Shown in pieces: positions 36,022 through 47,570 of a stretch of 64,000 nucleotides of DNA. The notes under the pieces were generated by a model. That model searched no databases. It was not told where the DNA came from and was given only the letters and a program-made list of their open reading frames with translations. This DNA comes from Nocardioides sp. GTDB lineage: Bacteria; Actinomycetota; Actinomycetes; Propionibacteriales; Nocardioidaceae. The translations under genes were made by a program, and so were the position numbers. Every line of letters begins with the position of its first letter. Position 1 is the first letter of the stretch. Location: the NCBI GenBank assembly GCA_037045645.1, contig JBAOIH010000011.1, positions 1-64,000 on the forward strand, in the 5' to 3' direction.

Positions 36022-36732
36022 ATGACCGGTACCCATCCATTGCGGATCCTGGTTGGGCTGCTGGCCGCCGTCCTGCTCACGACGGCCTGCACGCCCGCCA
36101 CCGGGACCGATCCACAAACCACCCAGACGCCGGAGCCGCAGCCCTTCGTACGCGAGGCTCCGTTCGGGTCGGAGTTCTCCCGCGACGGCACCCTGCAATC
36201 GCACATCCGGATCAACGGCATCGACTTCGTCTACACGGTCTGGTCGGCCAAGGCGACGCCACGGATGCAGGAGTGGTACCCCAAGGGCGACAAGTTCTTC
36301 TCGTTCTCCTTCCAGGCCTACGACACCCGCCGGCGCCTGAGAGACCCCTTCGCGACCAAGCGACTTGTGTGGTTGGAACGTACGCAGATCACGTCGAGCA
36401 CCACGACCAAGTCAGGGACCGTGGAGTCGCCGTACGCCCTCGACGCGCGCGCCGAGGACATCACCTTCGATCCCGAACCTCGCACCCTGCGTCGGAGGGG
36501 GATGCTGATCACCTCGCCCAAGGGTGCCTTCGAGTTGCGCAACCAGGCGATCAAGGACATGGCCGACGACACCGAGGGCGTGACGCTGACCTTCCGGTTC
36601 ACCGTGCACGTGCAGGCCAAGCCCGGATCGCGGCGCTATTTCAGGCGCGATGTGGTGCAGGAGTTGCCGATTGCGATCTTCTCCTCCGAGTACGCCACCC
36701 GTCCCCAACCTGTTCCCTACAACGCGACGTAG
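36022..36732 (+). CDS. Putative lipoprotein of the glycan/two-component cluster
   Basis: ATG 36022 is preceded by GGGGAG six bases upstream. The N-terminus MTGTHPLRILVGLLAAVLLTTAC is a signal peptide ending in a lipobox (LTTAC). A Thr/Pro-rich linker and a beta-rich domain follow (SHIRINGIDFVYTVWSAKATP, FFSFSFQAYDTRRRL, VTLTFRFTVHVQAKPGS). Length is 236 aa. I do not recognise the family; it may be the exported partner of the neighbouring glycosyltransferase. Confidence 0.75.
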   Translation: MTGTHPLRILVGLLAAVLLTTACTPATGTDPQTTQTPEPQPFVREAPFGSEFSRDGTLQSHIRINGIDFVYTVWSAKATPRMQEWYPKGDKFFSFSFQAYDTRRRLRDPFATKRLVWLERTQITSSTTTKSGTVESPYALDARAEDITFDPEPRTLRRRGMLITSPKGAFELRNQAIKDMADDTEGVTLTFRFTVHVQAKPGSRRYFRRDVVQELPIAIFSSEYATRPQPVPYNAT

Positions 36733-36740
36733 GTGCCGCC

Positions 36741-37187
36741 ATGTTCAAGATCATCGCCCTCACCACCGCCGTACTCAGTGCCGTGTCGACGTGCAGTTCT
36801 CCGCAGGAGGAGAGCACACCGGCCCCGACCTCGGTGGTGCAACGGGTCCAAGACGTCCTCCCGAAGCCGGTCGCGGCCATGCGCCAAGAACAGTTCGCGC
36901 TGCTCTACGTCCGAGCCGATGCCCAAGCGTGTGCGAACGTCTGGGCCGCGGGCGTACGCCTGCCCGCGAACTATGAGTGGTGTTCGGACGACAAGGGAGA
37001 GCCCGTCGCCGGCGTCCGCATGGGGTCGTGCGAGGTCGTCGCGTTCGACAACCGGCTCTATGCCGTGCCGGGTACGCGGATCCGGCAGGTGCGCGGGGAG
37101 ATCACCTCTGACCAGCGCTATCTGCGCGCCTTGACCACGTGCCCCTTGCGTGGCCGGGCGCAGGCTTCGGGAGGTGGCCATGAGTGA
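36741..37187 (+). CDS. Small exported protein of the glycan/two-component cluster
   Basis: This 148-aa protein has an N-terminal hydrophobic stretch (MFKIIALTTAVLSAVSTC), possibly a lipoprotein signal with Cys18 although the lipobox is imperfect. Four further Cys residues (ACANVW, EWCSDD, GSCEVV, TTCPLRG) may form two disulfides outside the cell. Function is unknown. It starts 8 bp after the preceding lipoprotein gene and its end overlaps the response regulator start by 8 bp, so the three are translationally linked. Confidence 0.7.
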   Translation: MFKIIALTTAVLSAVSTCSSPQEESTPAPTSVVQRVQDVLPKPVAAMRQEQFALLYVRADAQACANVWAAGVRLPANYEWCSDDKGEPVAGVRMGSCEVVAFDNRLYAVPGTRIRQVRGEITSDQRYLRALTTCPLRGRAQASGGGHE

Positions 37188-38058
37188 TCCCACGGCCCAC
37201 CGACTGCGCCGTGCGGTCGTGATCGACGACGATGACGACATCCGCGAATTGCACGGCCAGATCATGACGCAGAGCGGCTTCCAGCCGTTCCTTGCCAGCA
37301 ACGCTGTGGACGGCCTGGCGATGGTGCGCGAACTCGACCCGATCGTCACCATCGTCGACGTGTCGATGCCCGGCATGGACGGCTTCGCCGCGGCTCGGCT
37401 GATTCGGGAGTTCAGCGACACCTACATCCTGATGGTCAGCGCACTGTCCGACGAGATCGACATCATCGAAGGCCTGTCGGCCGGGGCCGACGACTACCTG
37501 CGCAAGCCCTTTCGCCCACGGGAGTTGCGCGCGCGGGTCGAGGCGTTGCTGCGCCGACCTCGCGGATTCACCGAGCTGGCGGGCGAACCGAGTCCGCCGG
37601 CGCCGGCGCCGGCGGCGGTCGAGCCCGAGGTCACGAAGGCCGCTGTCCTGGTCGACCCGGTCGTGCACACCCCGACCGGTCATGACGAGGATCCCGTCGA
37701 GGTCGTCGTGGCAGACACCGGCGGGGACCAGGACGAGGAGGTCGTACGTTGTGGCTCGCTGGCCCTGAACACAACGCGGCAGGAAGTCAAGGTCGACGGC
37801 ACCGAGATCGGGCTCAACCCCAGCGAGTACGCGCTCCTGGCGGCGCTGGTCGAGTCGGGCGGCCGGGTCCGCAGCACCGCCAACCTGGTGCTCTGCTTGC
37901 GAAACGAGGGCTATGTCACCGACTACCAGATCGACGAGAACGACCAGCGCACGGTCCGGGCACACATGTCCAACCTGCTGCGCAAACTCGGCGACACGGG
38001 GGTGACACCGAAGTGGGTGGAGAACGTACGCGGCGTCGGCTACCGCATGTGCATGTGA
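37180..38058 (+). CDS. Response regulator, OmpR/PhoB class, with long acidic linker
   Basis: The receiver domain has the acidic pocket (VVIDDDDDIRE), phospho-acceptor Asp in IVDVSMPGMDGF, and Lys in YLRKPFRP. A linker of about 55 residues, Pro/Ala-rich then Asp/Glu/Val-rich, is unusually long. The C-terminal winged helix has GLNPSEYALLAALVESGG and ends PKWVENVRGVGYRM. It is 292 aa. The likely cognate kinase is the convergent gene at the far end of the cluster, since no other kinase is nearby. Confidence 0.9.
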   Translation: MSDPTAHRLRRAVVIDDDDDIRELHGQIMTQSGFQPFLASNAVDGLAMVRELDPIVTIVDVSMPGMDGFAAARLIREFSDTYILMVSALSDEIDIIEGLSAGADDYLRKPFRPRELRARVEALLRRPRGFTELAGEPSPPAPAPAAVEPEVTKAAVLVDPVVHTPTGHDEDPVEVVVADTGGDQDEEVVRCGSLALNTTRQEVKVDGTEIGLNPSEYALLAALVESGGRVRSTANLVLCLRNEGYVTDYQIDENDQRTVRAHMSNLLRKLGDTGVTPKWVENVRGVGYRMCM

Positions 38059-38078
38059 GCAGCAGAAGTGAGGCACAG

Positions 38079-38996
38079 ATGAGATTCAAGGCAGCTCTGG
38101 CAGGCGTGACGGGACTGATGTCAGCACTCGCACTGACCGGACCGTACGCAGCCGCTGCACACACCACCGAGGTGCCGGGGTCGGGCCTCGGCGAGGTGGT
38201 GGGGCGCGCGATCGGCCTGGACGGCGAGGGCGCCGCCCGGGTCAAAGTGGCACTCTTCGACACCAACTGGACCTTCCTGCGCGATGCCACCACGACGGCG
38301 ACCGGGCGCTTCTCCTTCGCTGGGCTGACTCCGGCCGGCTATCGCCTGCAGTTCTCCGACCAGGGGCCGCGCTGGCGCCTGGATGCCTTGATGACGGTCG
38401 ACCGCTTCGTCAGCGTCACTGCGGACGCCACGACCGCCACCAGCATCCGGTTGCGCCGCGGCGCGTACGTCACCGGCCGGGTCGTGGCCGGCCCGCAACA
38501 ACGCCCGGCGCGTGCGGTGACGGTGGTGGCCAGCGATGCCTCCGGGGTGTCGTACGAGGTGCGCGCGAACTCGCGCGGCGAGTTCGCGATGGGCGGGCTG
38601 CCGAAGGGAAAGGTCACCTTGTGGGGACGTGATCGCCGCGGGCGTTGGGTCGGGCGCGGACTGGACGTGCGATTGGAGCGGCCCGGGGCCGGGCCGGACG
38701 TACGCCTGCGACTGCCGGTGCGAGCCGGAGGCCTGCAGGGGTTCGTCTTCACCGGCACCAGCCTGCCCACGGAGTCGATGTGGGTGACCGCGGTCAGCAA
38801 GCGCACCGGCCAGTGGTGGAGTGCCCGGGCTCGGCGCGGTGACTTCTTGTTGCGTGGCCTGATGCCTGGTCGCTACACGTTGATCGTGCCGGGCACCGCG
38901 GGCTACCCGGGAGCCGAGGTGTCGCCTCGGGTACGCGTACGCGCCGGCAGGACTCGCCAGGTCGAGGTCAGGCTGTCGCCATTGCCGGGAACGTGA
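38079..38996 (+). CDS. Secreted carboxypeptidase-regulatory-like beta-sandwich protein
   Basis: This 305-aa protein has a signal peptide (MRFKAALAGVTGLMSALALTGPYAAAA) and repeated carboxypeptidase-regulatory-like (CNA-B/SdrD-like) modules: GVVGRAIG-type start, ATGRFSFAGLTPAGYRLQF, then GVSYEVRANSRGEFAMGGLP with the KGKVTLWG strand, then GDFLLRGLMPGRYTLIVPG. Such modules are structural or adhesive outside the cell. Its last 29 bp overlap the 3' end of the convergent sensor kinase, which may cause transcriptional interference. Confidence 0.75.
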   Translation: MRFKAALAGVTGLMSALALTGPYAAAAHTTEVPGSGLGEVVGRAIGLDGEGAARVKVALFDTNWTFLRDATTTATGRFSFAGLTPAGYRLQFSDQGPRWRLDALMTVDRFVSVTADATTATSIRLRRGAYVTGRVVAGPQQRPARAVTVVASDASGVSYEVRANSRGEFAMGGLPKGKVTLWGRDRRGRWVGRGLDVRLERPGAGPDVRLRLPVRAGGLQGFVFTGTSLPTESMWVTAVSKRTGQWWSARARRGDFLLRGLMPGRYTLIVPGTAGYPGAEVSPRVRVRAGRTRQVEVRLSPLPGT

Positions 38997-40731
38997 CGGT
39001 GAACGTGGTGCCGACGCCCAGGCGCGAGGAGACGTCGATCTGACCGCCGAGGCGCTCCACGGTGCGCCGTACGATCGGCAAGCCCAATCCCGTCCCCGGA
39101 CGTCGCAGCGCCTCGACGTTGGTCGAGCGGAAGAAGTCGGTGAAGAGTTTGCGCTGGTCGGCTTCGGAGATGCCGAGGCCTTCGTCGCGGCACTGCAAGC
39201 TCACCTGCTCTCCGTCGCGGCTCAGGCTCAGGTGCACGACGCCACCGGCATCGGAGTATTTCACCGCGTTGCTGACCAGGTTGTGCAGCGCGTCGAGCAG
39301 TGCTTGGGCATCACCCGACACCACAGTCGCCGCCTTGGGCACCTCGGATGTCAGCGCGATGCCGCGTCGGGTCGCCGCGGCGAGGTTGAGTTCCACCGCG
39401 TCTCGTACGGTCGAGTTGAGGTTGACCGGCACAAGGGGTGCGCCGGCCTCCTGCACCACCGAGGACAAGGTGCCCAGGTCGTTGAGCAGGCGCTCCAGCC
39501 GCAGGGTGCCGCGCGCGATCGCGTCCAACGCCGTCTCCTGACTTTGCAGGTGCGGCCCGTCCTGCAGGACCTCGACGTAGGACGACAACAAGGTCAGAGG
39601 GTTCTTGAGTTCGTGTGACACGGTGCGAGCAAACTCGTTGCGCAGCCGGTCGACCCGGCGAAGCTCCTCGATGAGTTCCTGCTCGCGATCCAGCGCGTGT
39701 GCCAGTTGCACCGCCCGTCCCAGGTCCTGACCCATGTCGGTGGCCGCGACGGACTCACCGCCGGTCCACCGCGACGACCCACGCGTGAAGAGCACGGCGC
39801 CGACGAACTCATCCGCGGCTCCGATCGGCAACACGATCATTGGACGGTTGGCCCGGGCCGCGACGTGAGCAGACAGAGCTGTGGCATCTGCCAAGGACAG
39901 GGACGGGTCGCCCCAGACCTCCTGGGATTCGACGATCAGCACCGCGCCCCACTCCCAACACCGCCGAGCGGACCGATCGATCACGGCAAGCAACGACTGG
40001 GGCAGATCGCCGATGTTCTCCGAGATCGTCTGGTTGTCGAGCCGGAAGACCAGTTCGTCCGCGCGCAGTCCTGCGGTGAGATAGGGCCGTGCGGCATCGA
40101 GGAAGGCACTGACTCCGCCGCGACTCGACAACCGGCGTACGGCCTCCCCCGCAGCGCTGAGCAGACGGGCGCGGTGTGCGAGTTCCTCACGTTCGAAGGC
40201 GGTCAGCAGGGCGCGCAGTGGCAGCGCCAGATCCGACGTCAGTTCACTGAGTTGGCGATCGGTGCGGCGCAGCCCGTCGAGAGGTTCATCGAGATAGAGG
40301 AAGCCACGCAGGTCGCCGCGGTCGTCTCGAATGCTTGCCACCAACATGTCCTCGGCTCGCCACCGGTGCACGTCGGATGAATCAGGAAGGTCCGGGATGT
40401 GCCCATACTCGGCGAGCAGTGCCTTGGCGTGCGAGGTCAGCCACTCGGTCGCCACGAAGGTGAAGTCGCCATAGATAGCGCCCAATCGCAGAGCCGGCGT
40501 CATCGCCGCGAGCGGGGAGGCCGTACCGAGCAGGGCCCGCCCGGTTGCTGCACTGCCCGCGATGGCCACGAACTCCAGCATCCCGTCGGCGCGCAGCACC
40601 TCGATGGCACAGACCGCGAAGCCGGTGCGAGCGCGGACATCCTCAGCGATCACCAGCAGCGCCTCGCGATCCGATGGCGCGCCCCAGGTGTTCGAGCGGG
40701 GCCTGGAACGTGGGCTGGCGTCCTGGTCCAC
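38968..40731 (-). CDS. GAF-domain sensor histidine kinase
   Basis: This 587-aa soluble kinase has two GAF-like regions (about residues 20-170 and 205-355), a HisKA dimerisation domain with the phospho-acceptor in FARTVSHELKNPLTLLSSYVEVL, and a HATPase domain with N, G1 and G2 boxes (LHNLVSNAVKYSD, CRDEGLGISEAD, RRPGTGLGLPIVRRTVERLGG). No membrane segment is seen, so it senses a cytoplasmic ligand or redox state. It converges on, and overlaps, the secreted-protein gene, and is the probable partner of the response regulator in this cluster. Confidence 0.9.
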   Translation of the reverse strand: MDQDASPRSRPRSNTWGAPSDREALLVIAEDVRARTGFAVCAIEVLRADGMLEFVAIAGSAATGRALLGTASPLAAMTPALRLGAIYGDFTFVATEWLTSHAKALLAEYGHIPDLPDSSDVHRWRAEDMLVASIRDDRGDLRGFLYLDEPLDGLRRTDRQLSELTSDLALPLRALLTAFEREELAHRARLLSAAGEAVRRLSSRGGVSAFLDAARPYLTAGLRADELVFRLDNQTISENIGDLPQSLLAVIDRSARRCWEWGAVLIVESQEVWGDPSLSLADATALSAHVAARANRPMIVLPIGAADEFVGAVLFTRGSSRWTGGESVAATDMGQDLGRAVQLAHALDREQELIEELRRVDRLRNEFARTVSHELKNPLTLLSSYVEVLQDGPHLQSQETALDAIARGTLRLERLLNDLGTLSSVVQEAGAPLVPVNLNSTVRDAVELNLAAATRRGIALTSEVPKAATVVSGDAQALLDALHNLVSNAVKYSDAGGVVHLSLSRDGEQVSLQCRDEGLGISEADQRKLFTDFFRSTNVEALRRPGTGLGLPIVRRTVERLGGQIDVSSRLGVGTTFTVTFPAMATA

Positions 40732-40937
40732 GTCCTTGTCCTCCCTGCCGTTCGTACGGTGTCGGGTCCATCATGACTGCCAAGGTGGCCGGCGGCGGCA
40801 CATGGACCAGGATCGACGGGATGCGAGTCTGGCGGCGCCGCGTGGGTGAGGTCACCCACCGGTGAGGTTTTATCGTTCCAAGCAGGTGCATGCTTGACTC
40901 GTTCGTCCGTCTCGGCGACCCCTGAGGAGTTCCACAC

Positions 40938-43103
<2,166 letters not shown>

Positions 43104-43108
43104 TCGCC

Positions 43109-46100
43109 ATGCGGATCCCGGCAAGCACCTATCGCCTCCAGATCACCGACGACTTCGATCTTCTGGCCGCCGCGCGGACGTTGGCGTACCTGCACGACCT
43201 CGGCATCGACTGGGTCTATCTGTCGCCGCTGCTGGCGGCGGAGTCGGGGTCGTCGCATGGGTACGACGTCTCGGACCACTCGGCGATCGATCCGTCGCGT
43301 GGTCGTGGCTCAGGGCTGTCGGCGCTGTCGAGCGAGGCGCGGCGCCTCGGGATGGGCGTGCTCGTCGACATCGTGCCCAACCACGTCGGCATCGCGCGGC
43401 CGTACGAGAACCCGTGGTGGTGGCACGTGCTCACCCACGGGGAGTCCTCGGAGTACGCCTCGGCCTTCGACATCGACTGGGCTGCTGGCGATGGTCGGGT
43501 GCTGATCCCGGTGGTCGGCGACGACGATCTCCTCGATGACGGCCGGATCGCGAACCTGCGTGTCCTGGCGGGCGAGTTGCATTACCACGATCAGCGCTTC
43601 CCGCTGGCTCCCGACAGCGCTCCGCTCGGGCCGGACGAAGACGCCAACGCGGTGCACGCGCGACAGAATTACGAGTTGGTGTCGTGGCGACGTGCCGACA
43701 CCGACCTCAACTATCGACGGTTCTTCTCGGTCAACACGTTGGCGGCGATCCGGGTCGAGGATCCGGAGTGGTTCGCGCGCTCTCACGAGGAGGTCGCGCG
43801 GTGGTTCTCCGAGGGGCTGGTCGACGGCCTGCGGATCGACCATCCGGACGGTCTTCGTGACCCGGGCGGGTATCTTCGCGATCTCGCCGACCTGACCGAC
43901 GGGGCGTACGTCCTGGTCGAGAAGATCCTCGAGCCCGGCGAAGCGCTGCCTTCCGAGTGGGACACCGCAGGAACGACGGGGTACGACGCGCTGGCGCTGA
44001 TCGACCGCGTGTTGACCGACCCTGCGGGCGAGGAGCCGCTTGGTGAGTTGGAGTCTCGACTGCGCGGATCGGTCTTGGACTGGCCGGCGCTGATCCACGG
44101 CACCAAGCGCGACGTCACCGACCACGTGCTGCGCGCGGAGGTCCGCCGGATCGTACGGGAGCTGGCGCCGCTGGTGGGCGATGGTTTCGCACCCCCGGTG
44201 GGTGCCGATGGTTTCGAGACGCTCACTTCGTCCGCTCCTCAACCACCGGACTCATCGGTGGTTGAGGAGGGCGCAGCCCCACCGGTGGTTGAGGAGGGCG
44301 AAGCCCGACCGGTGGTTGAGGAGGGCGAAGCCCGTCTCGAAACCACACAATCATCGGGTGCCGATGGTTTCGAGACGCTCACTTCGTTCGCTCCTCAACC
44401 AACGGACTCATCGGTGGTTGAGGAGGGCGCAGCCCCACCGGTGGTTGAGGAGGGCGCAGCCCGTCTCGAAACCACACCGCTCGAGGACGCGGTCGCCGAA
44501 CTCCTCGCGTGCTTCCCGGTCTACCGCTCCTACCTCCCGCTGGGCCGAGAGCACCTGGAGGAGGCGTTCGCGCTGGCGCGGCAGCATCGGCCCGATCTCC
44601 ACGCGACGCTCGACCTACTCGAACCCATCCTCGGCGACGGCGCCGCGGACGCGACGCAGAGGTTCCAGCAAACCTCCGGCATGGTGATGGCCAAGGGGGT
44701 CGAGGACTGCGCCTTCTATCGCACGTCCCGGCTGACCTCGCTGAACGAGGTCGGCGGCGACCCGTCGGTGTTCTCGCTCTCCGTCGACGACTTCCACACC
44801 GCGATGGCGCCCCGTCAAGCCGAGTGGCCGGCGGCGATGACAGCCGCCTCGACCCACGACACCAAGCGTGGTGAGGACGTCCGCGCTCGGATCGGCGTGC
44901 TCGCCGAGATCCCGCAGGCCTGGACCGCGGCAGTCGAACAAGTCCAGCAACTCGCCCCGATCCCGGACCCCAACTTCGCCAACCTGCTCTGGCAGGCCGT
45001 CGTGGGCGCCTGGTCGCACGATCCCGCCCTGCGCGAACGGCTCCATGCGTACGCCGAGAAGGCGATGCGCGAAGCGGGCGACCGGACGACCTGGACCGAC
45101 CCCGACGAGGCGTACGAGTCGAGCGTGCACGCGGCCATCAACGCGGCTTTCGACAACGAGGCGGTTCGGGCGATCCTGGACGAGGTGCTCGACCAGATCG
45201 TCGACGCCGGCTGGTTCAACGCGCTCTCGGCCAAACTGCTGGGCCTGACGCTCCCCGGCGTACCCGACCTCTATCAGGGTTCCGAGCTCTGGGAGCAGTC
45301 GCTGGTCGACCCGGACAACCGGCGATCCGTCGACTTCGAGACCCGGGCCGAGGCACTGGCCGAGCTTGGCGTGCCCGTGCTCACCGGGGGGCTCGACGAC
45401 CCCGGCCTGGCGAAGTTGCTCGTCGTCACGAAGACCCTGCAACTGCGCCGCGACGAGCCCGGCGCCTTCGAGTCGTACGCGCCGGTGCGCGCCAACGGCG
45501 AAGCGAGCGATCACGTGGTGGCGTACGACCGGGGCGGCGTCGTCGCGGTGGCGACCCGCCTGCCACTCGGCCTGGCGAAGCGCGGCGGTTGGGGCGAGAC
45601 GACCCTGGAGTTGGCGCCGGGTCGGTGGCGAGACGAGTTCACGGGCGAGGTCTTCGCCAGCGACGGCGCGATTCCTCTCGCCAACGTGCTGTCCACGTTC
45701 CCGGTGGCGCTGTTGCGCCCGTTGCCCCACAGGTCACGCCAGCGTGGGACGTACGACGTGTGGGCGCCGCGTCCGGAGCGCGTACGCCTCCAACTCGGCG
45801 ACGAGACCATCGAGATGAAGCGCGGCGCGGGCGACTGGTGGCATCCGACCGAAACGGTGGAGGAGCGCACCGGGGTCGACTACGGCTACCTCCTCGACGA
45901 CGACGAGACGGTGCTGCCCAACCCGCGCAGCCGCTGGCAGCCCCACGGCGTGCACGGCCCGAGTCGTACGTTCGACCCCGACGCTTTCGCATGGACCGAC
46001 CGGGCCTGGACCGGACGCCAACTCGCCGGCTCGGTGCTCTATGAGCTGCACTTGGGCACCTTCACCCCCGAGGGCACCCTCGATGCAGCGATCGAGAAGC

Positions 46101-47497
46101 TGCCGCACCTGCGCGACATCGGTGTCGACCTGATCGAACTGATGCCGGTCAACGCCTTCAACGGCGAGCACGGCTGGGGTTATGACGGCGTGCTCTGGGG
46201 TTGCGTACACGAGGCGTACGGCGGCCCGGCCGCCTACCAGCGTTTCGTCGACGCCGCCCACGCACACGGGCTCGGCGTGATCCAGGACGTAGTGCACAAC
46301 CACATCGGGCCGTCGGGCAACTACCTGCCGCGCTTCGGTCCGTACGTCACCTCCGACAGCAACGACTGGGGTGACCGGATCAACCTCGACGAGGAGGGAT
46401 CGGAAGAGGTACGCCGCTTCATCCTCGACTCGGTGACGTCATGGCTGCGCGACTTCCACGTCGACGGGCTGCGCCTGGATGCGATCCATGCCCTGGTCGA
46501 CTCCTCCGAGACTCATCTGCTCGAAGAACTCTCCACCGAGGTCGGCGCACTGTCGGCACACCTGGGTCGGCCGCTGACGTTGATCGCCGAGAGTGACCTC
46601 AACGACCCGCTGCTGATCACGCCGCGTGAGGGTGGCGGCACCGGCATCGATGCCCAGTGGAGCGACGACTTCCATCACGCGTTGCACGTCGCCCTGACCG
46701 GCGAGACGGATGGCTATTACGCCGACTTCGCGCCGTTGTCGGCGCTGGCGAAGGTCTGCGAGCAAGGCTTCTTCCACGACGGCACGTACTCCTCCTTCCG
46801 CGGTCGTGACCACGGTGCGCCACTCGACGTCGCGCGGGTGCCGGGCTGGCGGCTCGTGGTGGCCAACAGCAACCACGACCAGGTCGGCAACCGGGCGCGC
46901 GGTGATCGGCCCGATCTCGACGTCGATCAGGCGCAGGTGGCGGCACTGCTGACGCTGGCGGGGCCGTTCACGCCGATGCTGTTCCAAGGTGAGGAGTGGG
47001 GTGCGACGACTCCGTTCGCCTTCTTCACCTCGCACCCCGAAGCAGACTTGGGCGAGGCCGTCTCGGCTGGACGGCTGCGCGAGTTCGCACGGATGGGCTG
47101 GGACCCCGACGAGGTGCTCGACCCGCAGGACCCGGCGACGTTCACGGCCTCGAAGCTGGACTGGAGCGAGACCTCCACCGAGCGGGGCGTTGCGTTGATG
47201 GAGTTCTATCGCTCGATGGCGCAGGTGCGGCGAACGTTGCCCGCGTTGACCGACCCCGACCTACGCAAGGTGCGGGCAATCGCGGACGAGGACGCGCGTA
47301 CGTTCGTGCTGCACCGTGACTCGGCTTTCGGGTCGGTGGTCGTCGCGGTGAACTTCTCCACCGCGGAGCAGGTGATCGATCTCGGCGTGAACGGCGCGGA
47401 GTTGGTCGTACGCCTGGCCACCGCCAGCGGCGCGACCCTGAATGAAGGTGTCCTCACCCTGCCGCCACATGCCGGTGCGTTGCTGACTTCGCACTGA
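43109..47497 (+). CDS. treYZ: Fused maltooligosyltrehalose synthase (TreY) and trehalohydrolase (TreZ)
   Basis: One frame of about 1,462 aa carries both enzymes that make trehalose from maltodextrin. TreY (to about residue 875) starts MRIPASTYRLQITDDFD and shows SHGYDVSDHSAIDP, LVDIVPNHVG, GLRIDHPDGLRDP, VEKILEPGEALP and the late block LTLPGVPDLYQGSELWE. TreZ begins at YDVWAPRPERVRL after a short join (LLRPLPHRSRQRG) and shows LYELHLGTFTPEGTLDAA, DVVHNHIGPSGNYLP, GLRLDAIHALVD, NSNHDQVGNRARG and LFQGEEW. In most actinobacteria these are separate genes. An in-frame repeat insertion lies in TreY at about residues 362-460. A strong terminator follows. Confidence 0.92.
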   Translation: MRIPASTYRLQITDDFDLLAAARTLAYLHDLGIDWVYLSPLLAAESGSSHGYDVSDHSAIDPSRGRGSGLSALSSEARRLGMGVLVDIVPNHVGIARPYENPWWWHVLTHGESSEYASAFDIDWAAGDGRVLIPVVGDDDLLDDGRIANLRVLAGELHYHDQRFPLAPDSAPLGPDEDANAVHARQNYELVSWRRADTDLNYRRFFSVNTLAAIRVEDPEWFARSHEEVARWFSEGLVDGLRIDHPDGLRDPGGYLRDLADLTDGAYVLVEKILEPGEALPSEWDTAGTTGYDALALIDRVLTDPAGEEPLGELESRLRGSVLDWPALIHGTKRDVTDHVLRAEVRRIVRELAPLVGDGFAPPVGADGFETLTSSAPQPPDSSVVEEGAAPPVVEEGEARPVVEEGEARLETTQSSGADGFETLTSFAPQPTDSSVVEEGAAPPVVEEGAARLETTPLEDAVAELLACFPVYRSYLPLGREHLEEAFALARQHRPDLHATLDLLEPILGDGAADATQRFQQTSGMVMAKGVEDCAFYRTSRLTSLNEVGGDPSVFSLSVDDFHTAMAPRQAEWPAAMTAASTHDTKRGEDVRARIGVLAEIPQAWTAAVEQVQQLAPIPDPNFANLLWQAVVGAWSHDPALRERLHAYAEKAMREAGDRTTWTDPDEAYESSVHAAINAAFDNEAVRAILDEVLDQIVDAGWFNALSAKLLGLTLPGVPDLYQGSELWEQSLVDPDNRRSVDFETRAEALAELGVPVLTGGLDDPGLAKLLVVTKTLQLRRDEPGAFESYAPVRANGEASDHVVAYDRGGVVAVATRLPLGLAKRGGWGETTLELAPGRWRDEFTGEVFASDGAIPLANVLSTFPVALLRPLPHRSRQRGTYDVWAPRPERVRLQLGDETIEMKRGAGDWWHPTETVEERTGVDYGYLLDDDETVLPNPRSRWQPHGVHGPSRTFDPDAFAWTDRAWTGRQLAGSVLYELHLGTFTPEGTLDAAIEKLPHLRDIGVDLIELMPVNAFNGEHGWGYDGVLWGCVHEAYGGPAAYQRFVDAAHAHGLGVIQDVVHNHIGPSGNYLPRFGPYVTSDSNDWGDRINLDEEGSEEVRRFILDSVTSWLRDFHVDGLRLDAIHALVDSSETHLLEELSTEVGALSAHLGRPLTLIAESDLNDPLLITPREGGGTGIDAQWSDDFHHALHVALTGETDGYYADFAPLSALAKVCEQGFFHDGTYSSFRGRDHGAPLDVARVPGWRLVVANSNHDQVGNRARGDRPDLDVDQAQVAALLTLAGPFTPMLFQGEEWGATTPFAFFTSHPEADLGEAVSAGRLREFARMGWDPDEVLDPQDPATFTASKLDWSETSTERGVALMEFYRSMAQVRRTLPALTDPDLRKVRAIADEDARTFVLHRDSAFGSVVVAVNFSTAEQVIDLGVNGAELVVRLATASGATLNEGVLTLPPHAGALLTSH
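44209..44343. repeat. Palindromic repeat element inside treY, copy A
   Basis: The 135-bp element is bounded by GGTTTCGAGACG and CGTCTCGAAACC. It contains an internal CTCCTCAACCACCGG palindrome and three 27-bp sub-units (TGGTTGAGGAGGGCG core). It is translated in frame, giving VVEEGEARP-type repeats. I know this repeat type mainly as an intergenic element of actinobacteria such as Nocardioides, from memory. Confidence 0.8.
44365..44472. repeat. Palindromic repeat element inside treY, copy B
   Basis: This 108-bp copy has the same ends as copy A but only two of the 27-bp sub-units. The 11 bases before both copies (GGGTGCCGATG plus the element start) are the same, suggesting tandem duplication. 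Length differences of 27 bp keep the TreY frame. Confidence 0.8.
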
Positions 47498-47505
47498 AAA
47501 TGCCG

Positions 47506-47548
47506 AACGGCCGGTCCGGGCTGCACAAGGCAACCCGGACCGGCCGTT
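47506..47548. terminator. Strong bidirectional terminator after treYZ
   Basis: A perfect 15-bp stem (AACGGCCGGTCCGGG and its complement) closes a 13-nt loop between the convergent treYZ and the Tat-exported protein gene. T-runs are weak on both sides, as is usual in high-G+C actinobacteria. Confidence 0.8.
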
Positions 47549-47570
47549 ACGGTGTTCGATCAGGGTTTGA

